This document shows, in pieces, positions 28,121 through 36,322 of a stretch of 64,000 bases of DNA. Position 1 is the first letter of the stretch, and the number at the start of each line of letters is the position of its first letter. The DNA lies in assembly GCA_934201705.1 (NCBI GenBank), contig CAKPXF010000014.1:1-64000 (forward strand), in the 5' to 3' direction. The notes under the pieces were generated by a model that did not search any database, was not told where the DNA came from, and worked only from the letters and a program-made list of their open reading frames with translations. This DNA comes from an uncultured Bacilli bacterium. GTDB lineage: Bacteria; Bacillota_I; Bacilli_A; RFN20; CAG-631. The position numbers and the translations under genes are program-made.

Positions 28121-28150
28121 AAAATCAGCCTATTTTTGGCTGATTTTTTA
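28121..28150. terminator. Bidirectional terminator downstream of activase and DUF2188 genes
   Basis: AATCAGCC (28123-28130) pairs with GGCTGATT (28138-28145), followed by TTTTA and preceded by a run of A. It serves both convergent genes. Confidence 0.85.
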
Positions 28151-28633
28151 CTACTTATCGTATTTATATTTTTGCTTTCTAATCTTTCCGTCTTTTTTAT
28201 GAATAGCAATGCTACCATTTTGATTATTAGCTAATTGCTTTGCATAATCAATTGCTTCAAGCTGTGTTGCAAATGTTTTAATAACCTTTTCACCTTTGGC
28301 AAATTTAACTTGCCATTTGCCATCTTCTCTTATTGAAATATGATAAACCTTTGGGCGAGATGATTGAGTTTTTTCTGTGTTTTCAACAATTTCAATTTCT
28401 TCTTGCTTAGCAGCTTTTGTCTCTTTTTTACAAGTCTTAGCTTCTACTTCTTTTTTAGTGGCTGTTTTAGCATCATTTTTAGTAGCTTTAACTTCTACCT
28501 TTTTAGTAGTTTTATTTTCAACCTTTATTTCTTTTTTACTAGTAGGCTTAGCTTCCTTTTTTTCTTCTTTTACTACTTTAGTATCTTTTTTTGTAGCAAC
28601 TTTCTTTTCCTTAGTTTCTTTTCCTTCCTTCAT
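28151..28633 (-). CDS. Lysine-rich protein with C-terminal DUF2188 domain
   Basis: This 160-residue protein has two parts. Residues 1 to about 90 are a Lys/Glu/Thr/Ala tract with repeated TKKEVK-like words, resembling histone H1-type tails. Residues about 94-158 form a DUF2188 domain (VYHISIREDGKWQVKFAKGE, AIDYAKQLA, GSIAIHKKDGKI). DUF2188 proteins are small and of unknown function; the basic tail suggests nucleic-acid binding. A GAGGA ribosome binding site precedes the ATG on the minus strand. It is read divergently from the HAD gene. Confidence 0.8.
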   Translation of the reverse strand: MKEGKETKEKKVATKKDTKVVKEEKKEAKPTSKKEIKVENKTTKKVEVKATKNDAKTATKKEVEAKTCKKETKAAKQEEIEIVENTEKTQSSRPKVYHISIREDGKWQVKFAKGEKVIKTFATQLEAIDYAKQLANNQNGSIAIHKKDGKIRKQKYKYDK

Positions 28634-28821
28634 AATTTTGTCCTCCTCTATATAATATTATCGCTTTCATTGCAATAATTTTCAACTATTTTTATTATTT
28701 TTAAATAATAAAAAACAAAAAAGTTTTAATAAACAAATCTAAAACTAATAAAAACTAAAAGAAATATAATTATTAAAGGACTTCTTGTGATATAATTAAC
28801 CTGTTTTAAGGGAGTAACAAA

Positions 28822-29466
28822 ATGGAAAAGGAATTTAATTTAGTTTTATTTGATTGGGATGGAACACTATGCTTTACAGATGAGGTAATTATTAATACAA
28901 TTATCGATATTGGAAAGGTAGATAATAATAATATTTATCCTACAAGAGAAGAAATAATGAAAGTAGCTCATTTACCACTAAGGGGTATAGTCGAATCATG
29001 CTTTCCTAATCTACCAACCTTATTTTTAGAAAATGAATATCGTCGCCTTGTAAAAAATAACTATGCTAAATATTCATATCTTTATGATAATGTTTTAAAA
29101 ACACTTTTAGCATTAAAGGATAGAGGCTATAAAATAGGTGTTTTTTCTAATAAAAATAAAATTGAACTTGAATATGTTGTTAGTTTTTATAAGCTAGACA
29201 AGGTATTTGATATAGTGGTAGCTCCTGAAGATGCAAAGCATGATAAGCCTAATCCAAGTGGTGTTTATTATGCTATGGAAAAGCTAAATGTTAATGATAT
29301 AAATAAAGTATTATACGTTGGTGATAATACAATTGATTATGATACAGCCAATAATGCAAAATGTAAGTGTGTTATTGTAAAATATGCTAAAAGAGCATTA
29401 AAGGATTATGTAAAGGCCAATTATTATGTAGATAATTTTATTGAATTATTGGACATATTAAAATAA
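28822..29466 (+). CDS. HAD-superfamily hydrolase (phosphoglycolate phosphatase-like)
   Basis: This 214-residue cytoplasmic protein has HAD motif I FDWDGTLC (residues 10-17), a helical cap, motif II GVFSNKNK, motif III HDKPNPSG and motif IV YVGDNTIDYDTANNA. These place it with the Gph/PgmB-like phosphatases. Residues outside the motifs do not define a substrate. An AAGGGAG site lies before the ATG. asnA follows 24 bases after its stop, so they are likely co-transcribed. Confidence 0.85.
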   Translation: MEKEFNLVLFDWDGTLCFTDEVIINTIIDIGKVDNNNIYPTREEIMKVAHLPLRGIVESCFPNLPTLFLENEYRRLVKNNYAKYSYLYDNVLKTLLALKDRGYKIGVFSNKNKIELEYVVSFYKLDKVFDIVVAPEDAKHDKPNPSGVYYAMEKLNVNDINKVLYVGDNTIDYDTANNAKCKCVIVKYAKRALKDYVKANYYVDNFIELLDILK

Positions 29467-29490
29467 AGCAATGAAAGAGGTGTTTTAATT

Positions 29491-30489
29491 ATGAAAAAAA
29501 TAGAAAATTATAATAGCTTACTTAACTTATTAGATACCCAAATTGCTATAAAATATGTAAAAGATACATTTCAGCAAGAGCTTGTTAGTAAGCTAAATTT
29601 ACTTAGAATAACAGCTCCATTATTTGTCTTTAAGGAAACTGGCTTAAATGATGATTTAAATGGTGTTGAAAAGCCAGTAAGCTTTACAATTAAATCTTCT
29701 TCAAAGAATGTTGAAATTGTTCATTCACTTGCTAAATGGAAAAGAAATGCCTTAGGAAAATATAACTTTAAGGAAGAAAGTGGTATTTATACAGATATGA
29801 ATGCTATAAGAAAGGATGAGGACACTGATTTTATGCATTCTATTTATGTTGATCAATGGGACTGGGAAAAGGTAATTAGTAAGGAAAATAGAACATTAGA
29901 TTATTTAGAAAAAACAGTTAAAAAAATATATGAAGCAATTTATGATTTATCTACTAAAGTAAATGATAAATATAAAAATATTAAGCATAATTTACCAAAG
30001 GACATTTATTTTATTTCAACAAGCGAACTTGAAAAAATGTATCCACATTTAAGTAGAAAAGAAAGAGAAAATGCAATTTGTCGAAAATATAAAGCAGTCT
30101 TTTTATATCAAATAGGCTGGAATTTATCTGATTTAGTTCCCCATGATTTAAGAGCAGCCGATTATGATGATTGGAATTTAAATGGCGATATTTTATTATA
30201 TTATGATTTATATGATATAGCCTTTGAAATATCAAGCATGGGCATTAGAGTTGATGAAAATAGTTTAATAAAGCAATTAAAGTTTAAAAATGAAGAAAAT
30301 AAGCTAAGCAATGAATACTGTAAAAAAATAATTAACAAAGAATTACCATATAGTATTGGCGGTGGAATTGGTCAATCTCGTCTTTGTATGTATATGCTAA
30401 AAAAAGCTCATATTGGTGAAGTACAAGTATCATTATGGGATGAAAAAGATATAAATGAATTAGCTAAAGAAAATATATATTTATTATAA
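29491..30489 (+). CDS. asnA: Aspartate-ammonia ligase (asparagine synthetase A)
   Basis: This 332-residue enzyme makes asparagine from aspartate, ammonia and ATP, giving AMP and PPi. Family landmarks run throughout: LRITAPLFVFKETGLNDDLNGVEK is split across residues 35-62, then VEIVHSLAKWKR, DMNAIRKDE, YVDQWDWEK, and the C-terminal SIGGGIGQSRLCMYMLKKAHIGEVQ. The length matches E. coli AsnA (about 330). The class II aminoacyl-tRNA synthetase fold is known for this family. An AAAGAGGTG ribosome binding site is present. It ends at a strong bidirectional terminator. Confidence 0.97.
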   Translation: MKKIENYNSLLNLLDTQIAIKYVKDTFQQELVSKLNLLRITAPLFVFKETGLNDDLNGVEKPVSFTIKSSSKNVEIVHSLAKWKRNALGKYNFKEESGIYTDMNAIRKDEDTDFMHSIYVDQWDWEKVISKENRTLDYLEKTVKKIYEAIYDLSTKVNDKYKNIKHNLPKDIYFISTSELEKMYPHLSRKERENAICRKYKAVFLYQIGWNLSDLVPHDLRAADYDDWNLNGDILLYYDLYDIAFEISSMGIRVDENSLIKQLKFKNEENKLSNEYCKKIINKELPYSIGGGIGQSRLCMYMLKKAHIGEVQVSLWDEKDINELAKENIYLL

Positions 30490-30494
30490 AAATA

Positions 30495-30535
30495 GCACAA
30501 ATTAGAGAAATTAATCCTTTAATTTGTGCCTTTTA
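30495..30535. terminator. Terminator after asnA, shared with the convergent methyltransferase gene
   Basis: GCACAAATTA (30495-30504) pairs perfectly with TAATTTGTGC (30520-30529), with TTTTATTT following and AAAAATA preceding. Confidence 0.85.
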
Positions 30536-30536
30536 T

Positions 30537-31586
30537 TTATAATAGCTTATATTTTAATTCATTAATAAATTTATCAGTTAATAAATAAGTTAAATCATCA
30601 ATATTATTAATTTCATAATCATTTAATGCTTCATGAATTTTATTAATGATATGATCATAGAATGATTCTTCATCTATATAATTATTTTCAATTTGATAAA
30701 TCTGTTCAAATAAATATGTTAAAATGCAACGCCTTAGCATAATAATCATAGAATTTTCAATCCAATAATCAGCTTTATCCTTTAAAACTTTTATAATTTT
30801 TAAATAAGTTATTAAGCCATCATCAACATCATGCCATAAATCAACGAAATAATAATCATAGGAAGTCTTTAAATTATTGATAAAATTTATAGCATCATCC
30901 TTAATTATTTTAATTTTATCTTTATTTTCAAATAAAGGTAAAATATTTTTTGTAAATAAATCAATAACATTTTGATCATTTTCAATAATAGTTATAGATT
31001 TAACATCATCTTTTAATGATACCATATATTGATAATAGCCAAGCCCTAATCCAAATGTTAAAACATTTCCTTTAGCTTTTGATATCGATTTTTCCATTGT
31101 ATTTATTTCATGAGGAGTAATTAGCATCCAAATGCTATCATCCTTATATAAGGCTAAATAGTTAAAAGTGTCTTTAAAATAACCAAGGGGTATTATTTCA
31201 TGATATTTATTATCAACCTTAACAAAATCATATAAAAAGCCTTCATACTTATTATATTGTAAGGCTTTAAATTTATAATTTTTATATGATAAATCATTAA
31301 TTTTAATATTTTTTATATAAGGATTATTTAAATATTTATTTATATCTAATTCAGTAAAGTTTTTGTCCAAATGATAATCTTTAATTTCTTTAATAAAGCT
31401 TTTATCAAAGCCATAATACTCCTTAACACATTCATATAATGATTTATTATCTTTAACTAATGTGGCTATTTCTTTAGCATTATAAAGATAATCAAAAATA
31501 AAATCAGATAAAACTTTATTTGTTTCATCTATTTTAAAAATTTCTTTAAGCTTTTGTTCACTAAGTGAAGTTTTATTTAATCGCAT
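30537..31586 (-). CDS. SAM-dependent methyltransferase-fold protein (spermidine synthase-like)
   Basis: This 349-residue cytoplasmic protein has a helical N-terminal part (about 1-170). A Rossmann methyltransferase core follows: NVLTFGLGLGYYQYMVS (motif I), SITIIENDQNVIDLF (motif II acidic end), KIIKDDAINFI and YDYYFVDLWHD. The order resembles spermidine synthase-like and spermine synthase-like enzymes rather than DNA methylases. The substrate is unknown. It is a single gene on the minus strand, divergent from the GH26-like gene. Confidence 0.75.
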   Translation of the reverse strand: MRLNKTSLSEQKLKEIFKIDETNKVLSDFIFDYLYNAKEIATLVKDNKSLYECVKEYYGFDKSFIKEIKDYHLDKNFTELDINKYLNNPYIKNIKINDLSYKNYKFKALQYNKYEGFLYDFVKVDNKYHEIIPLGYFKDTFNYLALYKDDSIWMLITPHEINTMEKSISKAKGNVLTFGLGLGYYQYMVSLKDDVKSITIIENDQNVIDLFTKNILPLFENKDKIKIIKDDAINFINNLKTSYDYYFVDLWHDVDDGLITYLKIIKVLKDKADYWIENSMIIMLRRCILTYLFEQIYQIENNYIDEESFYDHIINKIHEALNDYEINNIDDLTYLLTDKFINELKYKLL

Positions 31587-31674
31587 TTAATCACACTCAT
31601 TTCGCAACATCTATTATATACTATTTTTTTCTTCTATGGTAAAATATTTGTATTTAGTGGAGGAGTTTTCACAT

Positions 31675-33615
31675 ATGAATAAGAAAAGAAGATGTCTTAT
31701 GTTAATTGCAATGTCATTGTCTTTATTTTCTTGCAATAGCAAAAAAACAGTTTTTCCAGATTATATGTATGAGGAGGATAATGAAGTTATGGATGAATAT
31801 TCTTTAAAGGATGTAAATAATTTTAAATCAGAAAAAGAAGATATAAATAAAGCATTTAAGGATAATTATGTAGATGATGCTAATTTAATAAATAAGGACA
31901 CTATTACCTATGGCGAATTATTTTTAGCAAATAAAAGATGTGATAATTTAGCCTATATATCTAATAATGAAGAAGATGCTCATTACATTTTTTATGCTAA
32001 TAATAAAGCACGTGTTGTTTCAAGAGCAAAAGGCTATGCTTTAACATTACCAACAAATAAAACATTAAAGGTAAATTTCGATTTTTCTTTATATAGAGAT
32101 CAATATATTAACGATGAATTTACTTTATCAATTTCAAATGAAAAAGTAAATCCAGATAGATATACTTGGGATATCTATCATGATGAATGGATTTTTAGAT
32201 ATTTATGTGAAAGTGCTTCAACTAGCAAAGAACAAGTAAAAACATATATGGATTCTAATAATTTAGCATTTACAAGAGAAAATGTCAAAATTAATAAAAG
32301 CTTACTTACTGGCTATGATTGTGAAATTTATTCAATTGAAATTAAAGATCATGAGAATATAGCAAAGCCATTTTATAATATTGCTGTTGTTCGACCAAGT
32401 AATGCTAGAACATTCACTTTTATTGTTATGAAATCAAAAACAAATATGGATAATGAATTTGATGATATGATTAGATCATTTAAAAAGTTTTCAGTATTTG
32501 GAAAGGCAAGTAAGGTTAGTGAATTTGATTTAAAGATTCCACCATATTTAAATGAAGAAACTCAAAGATATTATAAAAAGCTAATGGAACAAAATTATAC
32601 TGAATGGGGAATTTTTAGTTATTCAATGTTTTCAAATCCAAAATACAAGCAATCACAAGAAGAAAAAATAAAAAATAGAAAAATATATCTAGAAGGATTG
32701 ATGGATTATGAATTTGGTATTATACCAACATATTCACATTGTGGAAGAATTACAGATGATTATCAAGAAACATTTCCAGTTGAAACAGCAAATAGATTTG
32801 CTGGAGGTAATGGCTTTAATAATAAACCAGTAATCCAATACACATTACAATTTACTGCTTCAAATAATGAAGGCTTATATGGCTACACACCAATGTTTGA
32901 TATTTTACGTGGTAAATATGATAATTATTTTAAAAAGCTAGCAAGTGATATAAAGGCTTATGGAAAGCCAGTATTGTTTAGACTTAATAATGAAATGAAT
33001 TCTGACTGGGTAAGTTATTGTGGTCAGGTTACCTTAATGGATCCAGATATCTTTAGCTTAACTTGGGAAAGAATGGCTAAAATACTTAAGGATGAAGGCT
33101 GTGATAATATCCTTTATATATTTAATCCTACAGGCAAAACATATCCATTTTGCAATTGGGGAGAGGACTTATGCTATCTTCCATCATTAAAATATGTTCA
33201 AATTTTAGGGTTGACATATTATGAATATAACAATTATACTAATGATGAAAAACCTCAATCATTTTTTGAGCTTTATAGTTGGCTATATGAAAAGAACATA
33301 CCTCAATTTAAAAAGTATCCAGCTATAATATCTGAATTTGCATGTGGTGCCGGAGGTGAAACTACAGGAGAAGCTTATAGAAATAAAGATAGCCAAGCAG
33401 AGTGGGTTAAAGAAGCATTTACGCAATTAAATCACCTTAGAAGCGATGAATTTATTAACCAAATTAAAGGGGCAGTATGGTTTGATGCTAATGATTATTA
33501 TAATGATCAAGTTAAAAATTTATTAGTTTTAAATGAATTCAAAACATATAATACGATAAAGGCTTTTAAGGAAGGATTAAGTGAACTAAAAAAAATAAAG
33601 CAAGCGGAGGAATAA
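31675..33615 (+). CDS. Lipoprotein with GH26-like glycoside hydrolase domain
   Basis: This 646-residue exported lipoprotein has the signal MNKKRRCLMLIAMSLSLFSC. Residues about 60-280 form an uncharacterised domain whose end (RTFTFIVMKSKTNMDNEFDD) looks like a PsbP/DUF1795-type fold. The C-terminal half (about 300-640) is GH26-like: acid/base candidate Glu440 in LNNEMNSDW and nucleophile candidate Glu554 in ISEFACG. The spacing (114 residues) is close to that in characterised mannanases. GH26 enzymes cut beta-mannan, mixed-linkage glucan or xylan. A GGAGGAG site just upstream decides the start at 31675; an earlier in-frame ATG at 31636 would put that site inside the gene. It is co-transcribed with the next membrane gene, 4 bases away. 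Confidence 0.8.
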   Translation: MNKKRRCLMLIAMSLSLFSCNSKKTVFPDYMYEEDNEVMDEYSLKDVNNFKSEKEDINKAFKDNYVDDANLINKDTITYGELFLANKRCDNLAYISNNEEDAHYIFYANNKARVVSRAKGYALTLPTNKTLKVNFDFSLYRDQYINDEFTLSISNEKVNPDRYTWDIYHDEWIFRYLCESASTSKEQVKTYMDSNNLAFTRENVKINKSLLTGYDCEIYSIEIKDHENIAKPFYNIAVVRPSNARTFTFIVMKSKTNMDNEFDDMIRSFKKFSVFGKASKVSEFDLKIPPYLNEETQRYYKKLMEQNYTEWGIFSYSMFSNPKYKQSQEEKIKNRKIYLEGLMDYEFGIIPTYSHCGRITDDYQETFPVETANRFAGGNGFNNKPVIQYTLQFTASNNEGLYGYTPMFDILRGKYDNYFKKLASDIKAYGKPVLFRLNNEMNSDWVSYCGQVTLMDPDIFSLTWERMAKILKDEGCDNILYIFNPTGKTYPFCNWGEDLCYLPSLKYVQILGLTYYEYNNYTNDEKPQSFFELYSWLYEKNIPQFKKYPAIISEFACGAGGETTGEAYRNKDSQAEWVKEAFTQLNHLRSDEFINQIKGAVWFDANDYYNDQVKNLLVLNEFKTYNTIKAFKEGLSELKKIKQAEE

Positions 33616-33619
33616 GACC

Positions 33620-34321
33620 ATGACAAAAAAAATATGTAGATATGTAGCCTTATGTTCTTTAGTAGTTGTTTTACTTTTATTAATTATTGCCTTAGTAGTT
33701 GAAAATGTGTTTAAAGGAGAAATGTTTTCTGAAACATTTTGGAAGATTGAGGGAACCATTGGTGTAGTATTTGTTGTATCCTTAATAGCTATAAATGTTG
33801 CTGAGCTAATTGAACAAAAAAACGTTTTAGCAATAGTTTCTTTAGCATTAATGATTTTATCAGCAATTATTTTATTGATTCTTATTTGGAATAGTAGTGC
33901 AATTAACGATGGTGAAAATTCAAGCGTTAAGGTAAAGATTTGCTGGAGTATAGTTATAACTTCATTCTTAGTAACATTTGTATTAAATCCAGTGTTTAAG
34001 CTACAAAAAAGATTTTTCCCAATGCAAATTGTAACATGGGTATTACTTGGAATCATTTATATAGAGTTTATGATTATGGCTTTAATGCCAGATAGTTCTT
34101 TTGTAAATAATGTTTTAAATGAAGCAGCTGGCGTTATTACATTATGGATTCCTTGTATTGTTGCATTAGGACTTGAGGTAGCAGCAGTTATTTTAGCAAG
34201 AGGCAAAAGAAATGAAGTTGTTGATAGTAAAAAAACAATTACAATTAGTAAAAGTGAATATGATGCTTTAGTAAATGAAAATAAAGAGCTTAAAAAGAAA
34301 ATTGAAGAATTAAGTAAATAA
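33620..34321 (+). CDS. Six-helix membrane protein with cytoplasmic coiled-coil tail
   Basis: This 233-residue protein has about six transmembrane helices (starting LCSLVVVLLLLIIALVV). A short cytoplasmic tail, EYDALVNENKELKKKIEELS, has a heptad coiled-coil pattern. I do not recognise the family and see no catalytic residues. It begins 4 bases after the GH26-like lipoprotein gene with GGAGGAA as its ribosome binding site, so both are made together. It may be an assembly or sensing partner of that lipoprotein; this is inferred from position only. Confidence 0.75.
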   Translation: MTKKICRYVALCSLVVVLLLLIIALVVENVFKGEMFSETFWKIEGTIGVVFVVSLIAINVAELIEQKNVLAIVSLALMILSAIILLILIWNSSAINDGENSSVKVKICWSIVITSFLVTFVLNPVFKLQKRFFPMQIVTWVLLGIIYIEFMIMALMPDSSFVNNVLNEAAGVITLWIPCIVALGLEVAAVILARGKRNEVVDSKKTITISKSEYDALVNENKELKKKIEELSK

Positions 34322-34463
34322 TTAAGTAAGGCGAGTAATATAAACTGGTTTAATAATCAAGGTCAAAAAGTTAACAGTAATAAAAATTAATCAAAGAGGG
34401 TATTATGGAAAAAAATTATTTTATCCCTAATATTCTTTTTTTATTATTTTAAGAATAATTAAA

Positions 34464-34493
34464 TTAAGAAAATATAATTAAATATTTTCTTAA
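34464..34493. other. 12-base perfect inverted repeat
   Basis: TTAAGAAAATAT (34464-34475) and ATATTTTCTTAA (34482-34493) form a perfect AT-rich hairpin with a 6-base loop. No clear T-run follows. Function is unknown; it could end transcription weakly or cover the ATG at 34496. Confidence 0.5.
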
Positions 34494-34495
34494 AT

Positions 34496-34654
34496 ATGTG
34501 TTTCATCATAAAAGGGGATTTAGTAGAATACATTCCTTTAAGCAAAAAAGAAAAGAAGATAAAATACCTAGGGATTTCGCATCACTTTGAATCCTTGCTC
34601 TTTTTAAATGTTTTCTTTTTTGATAAAATAAAAGAGAAATTAATAAATAACTGA
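34496..34654 (+). CDS. Small hypothetical open frame (52 residues), possibly a gene fragment
   Basis: A 52-codon frame starts at ATG 34496 and reads through a charged then hydrophobic peptide (KGDLVEYIPLSKKEKKIKYL followed by an aromatic-rich end). No ribosome binding site is visible and a hairpin lies directly upstream. KGD plus KIKYLGI weakly recalls KGE plus KFKYYGL in the next protein, so it may be a remnant of a related gene. Whether it is expressed is unknown. Confidence 0.2.
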   Translation: MCFIIKGDLVEYIPLSKKEKKIKYLGISHHFESLLFLNVFFFDKIKEKLINN

Positions 34655-34683
34655 AATTTAATATTATTAAGAAAGGGTATTAT

Positions 34684-35337
34684 ATGAAATATTATAAGCA
34701 TCGGTTAAGTAATGCAAGTAAATTATATAAAGAAAGAATCAATGAGCTTGAAAAGAAAGATAGAATTAATCATAAAATATCTAGTGTTTTAATCAAAATA
34801 ACATTTTTAATCACAATTGCTGAGGCTGTTTTAATTATTTATTTTGCTAAAAATATGAATGCTTTTATTAATAATGAGGTAGTAGCAATAATAATTAGTA
34901 CTATTCTATGGCTTTTATTAATACCACTTTTACTTTTTACATTAATTGGCTTAATTTCACTTATTAATCATTTTTACCCTGAAGCACCTTTAGATAGAAT
35001 TAAAGGAGAAGCTTATTTAAAAGTGAATTCAAACAAATTTAAATATTATGGATTAAATGATAATTATATAATTACAAAATGCTATTATAGTAATCATTTA
35101 GAATTTATAGACCATGATGTTATAGTATGCTTTATTAATAATAAAATAAAAATAACAAATGATTTATATCATTCAATTGATGATTTTGGATGCTATGAAT
35201 TTGATATTAATGAAATTAGATATTTTAATATTAAAGAAGATAATTTAGTAAAAACAAAAATAGTTGATGACGATGATGTATTTATACTTGGTTATAGAGC
35301 TAAAACATTTATTAATAAAAATATTAATAATGATTAA
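34684..35337 (+). CDS. Two-helix membrane protein of unknown function
   Basis: This 217-residue protein has a basic N-terminus and two hydrophobic helices (about residues 36-58, KITFLITIAEAVLIIYFAK, and 66-95). A soluble beta-rich domain follows from about 100 to the end (FKYYGLNDNYIITKCYY, ALVDDDDVFILGYR-like acidic end). I do not recognise the family. An AAAGGG site precedes the ATG. It is followed by the MerR gene after 74 bases, with a separate strong ribosome binding site there. Confidence 0.65.
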   Translation: MKYYKHRLSNASKLYKERINELEKKDRINHKISSVLIKITFLITIAEAVLIIYFAKNMNAFINNEVVAIIISTILWLLLIPLLLFTLIGLISLINHFYPEAPLDRIKGEAYLKVNSNKFKYYGLNDNYIITKCYYSNHLEFIDHDVIVCFINNKIKITNDLYHSIDDFGCYEFDINEIRYFNIKEDNLVKTKIVDDDDVFILGYRAKTFINKNINND

Positions 35338-35411
35338 ATATTGTTTATATTTAAAAAATAAAATATAATTTATTTAAGAAACTCAAAATCATAAATAAAG
35401 GAGGAAAGATT

Positions 35412-36254
35412 ATGAATGATTCCTTAATTCCAATTGGTACAATGGCTAAATTAAACCATACAACAATAGCAACACTAAGATTATATGATCAAATGAATTT
35501 ATTAAAGCCTGTTTATATTGATGAGGCTAGTAAGTATCGATATTATAGCATAAACCAAAACGCAAGATTAGATATGATAGCTTATATGAAAGAACTAGAT
35601 ATGAGCCTTCAAGAAATTAAAGAAGTTTTAGAATCAAAAGACATTGCTTTAATTGAAAGTATTTTAGCTAGGAAAAACGAGCAAATTCATCAACAAATTA
35701 ATGATTTAAAGTTAAAGCATGATGCTATCGAACGCTCAATAAAAACGATTGAGCATTATCGAAAGGCTCCAACTTCAGGAATTTGCAATCTTCAATATAT
35801 TGATAGACGTTATATCTTCAAGGATAAATGCTTAAATAATTTTTATTTAGGGAATATTAATGATTATGAAAAATCATTAACATTACTTAGAAACAAATTG
35901 GTTGAAAATAGCTTTTCATACATTTATACATATAATGTTGGAACATCAATAAAAAAAGAAGATTATGAAAATTTTAACTTTGTTGCTGATAATATATTTA
36001 TTTTTGTACAAAGCCAATCATTTAAAAATAGAAATGATATCGATATTATTGAAAGTGGGATGTATGCTTGTATATATGCTGAAAACTATGATGATGAAAT
36101 AGAGTATGCCAAAAGATTATTTGAATACTGTAAAACTAATAATTACCAGATTTGTGGCGATTATATATGTGAAGTTTTAACAGAATTTAATGTTTTTGAT
36201 GAAAAACAAAGAAATATGTTCTTACGTTTACAAGTACCTGTAAAATTTAAATAA
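35412..36254 (+). CDS. MerR-family regulator with GyrI-like effector domain
   Basis: This 280-residue cytoplasmic regulator has an N-terminal MerR winged helix (PIGTMAKLNHTTIATLRLYDQ, then YRYYSINQNARLDMIAYMKE). A dimerisation helix (about 75-118) and a C-terminal GyrI-like effector-binding domain (about 125-280; GMYACIYAENYDDEIEYAKR, YQICGDYICEVL) follow. This layout matches BmrR/BltR-type regulators, which distort a promoter with an over-long spacer when they bind a small molecule. Exactly such a promoter lies 5 bases after this gene, so the downstream dehydrogenase is the likely target. It has a strong AAGGAGGAAAG ribosome binding site. Confidence 0.92.
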   Translation: MNDSLIPIGTMAKLNHTTIATLRLYDQMNLLKPVYIDEASKYRYYSINQNARLDMIAYMKELDMSLQEIKEVLESKDIALIESILARKNEQIHQQINDLKLKHDAIERSIKTIEHYRKAPTSGICNLQYIDRRYIFKDKCLNNFYLGNINDYEKSLTLLRNKLVENSFSYIYTYNVGTSIKKEDYENFNFVADNIFIFVQSQSFKNRNDIDIIESGMYACIYAENYDDEIEYAKRLFEYCKTNNYQICGDYICEVLTEFNVFDEKQRNMFLRLQVPVKFK

Positions 36255-36259
36255 GCCTC

Positions 36260-36290
36260 TTGACTCTAATGCTACATTAGAGTTTATAAT
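36260..36290 (+). promoter_or_regulatory. MerR-type promoter/operator with 19-base spacer
   Basis: TTGACT (36260-36265) and TATAAT (36285-36290) are 19 bases apart. Between them lies a perfect inverted repeat ACTCTAAT (36263-36270) / ATTAGAGT (36276-36283). A 19-base spacer with a central dyad is the hallmark of MerR-regulated promoters. Confidence 0.9.
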
Positions 36291-36322
36291 TAATTTGATG
36301 AACAAATTAGGAGGATTATACT

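Larger units (their letters stand above)
34322..34683. other. Intergenic region with hairpin and short open frames, possible gene relic
   Basis: The 362-base gap holds a good ribosome binding site and ATG (34396-34407) that open only a 15-codon frame ending at 34452. A 12-base perfect hairpin follows (34464-34493), then a 52-codon frame at 34496-34654. The leader AGAGGGTATTATG resembles the leader of the next gene (AAAGGGTATTATATG), suggesting a decayed or partly deleted paralogue. Confidence 0.4.

Noticed and set aside
28364..28678. Open frames on the plus strand opposite the DUF2188 gene
   Set aside because: They are Phe/Ser/Leu-rich shadows of the lysine-rich tract, with no conserved features.
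34405..34452. 15-codon peptide with good ribosome binding site
   Set aside because: Too short to call as a gene and with no attenuation-type codon run; kept only as part of the relic region.
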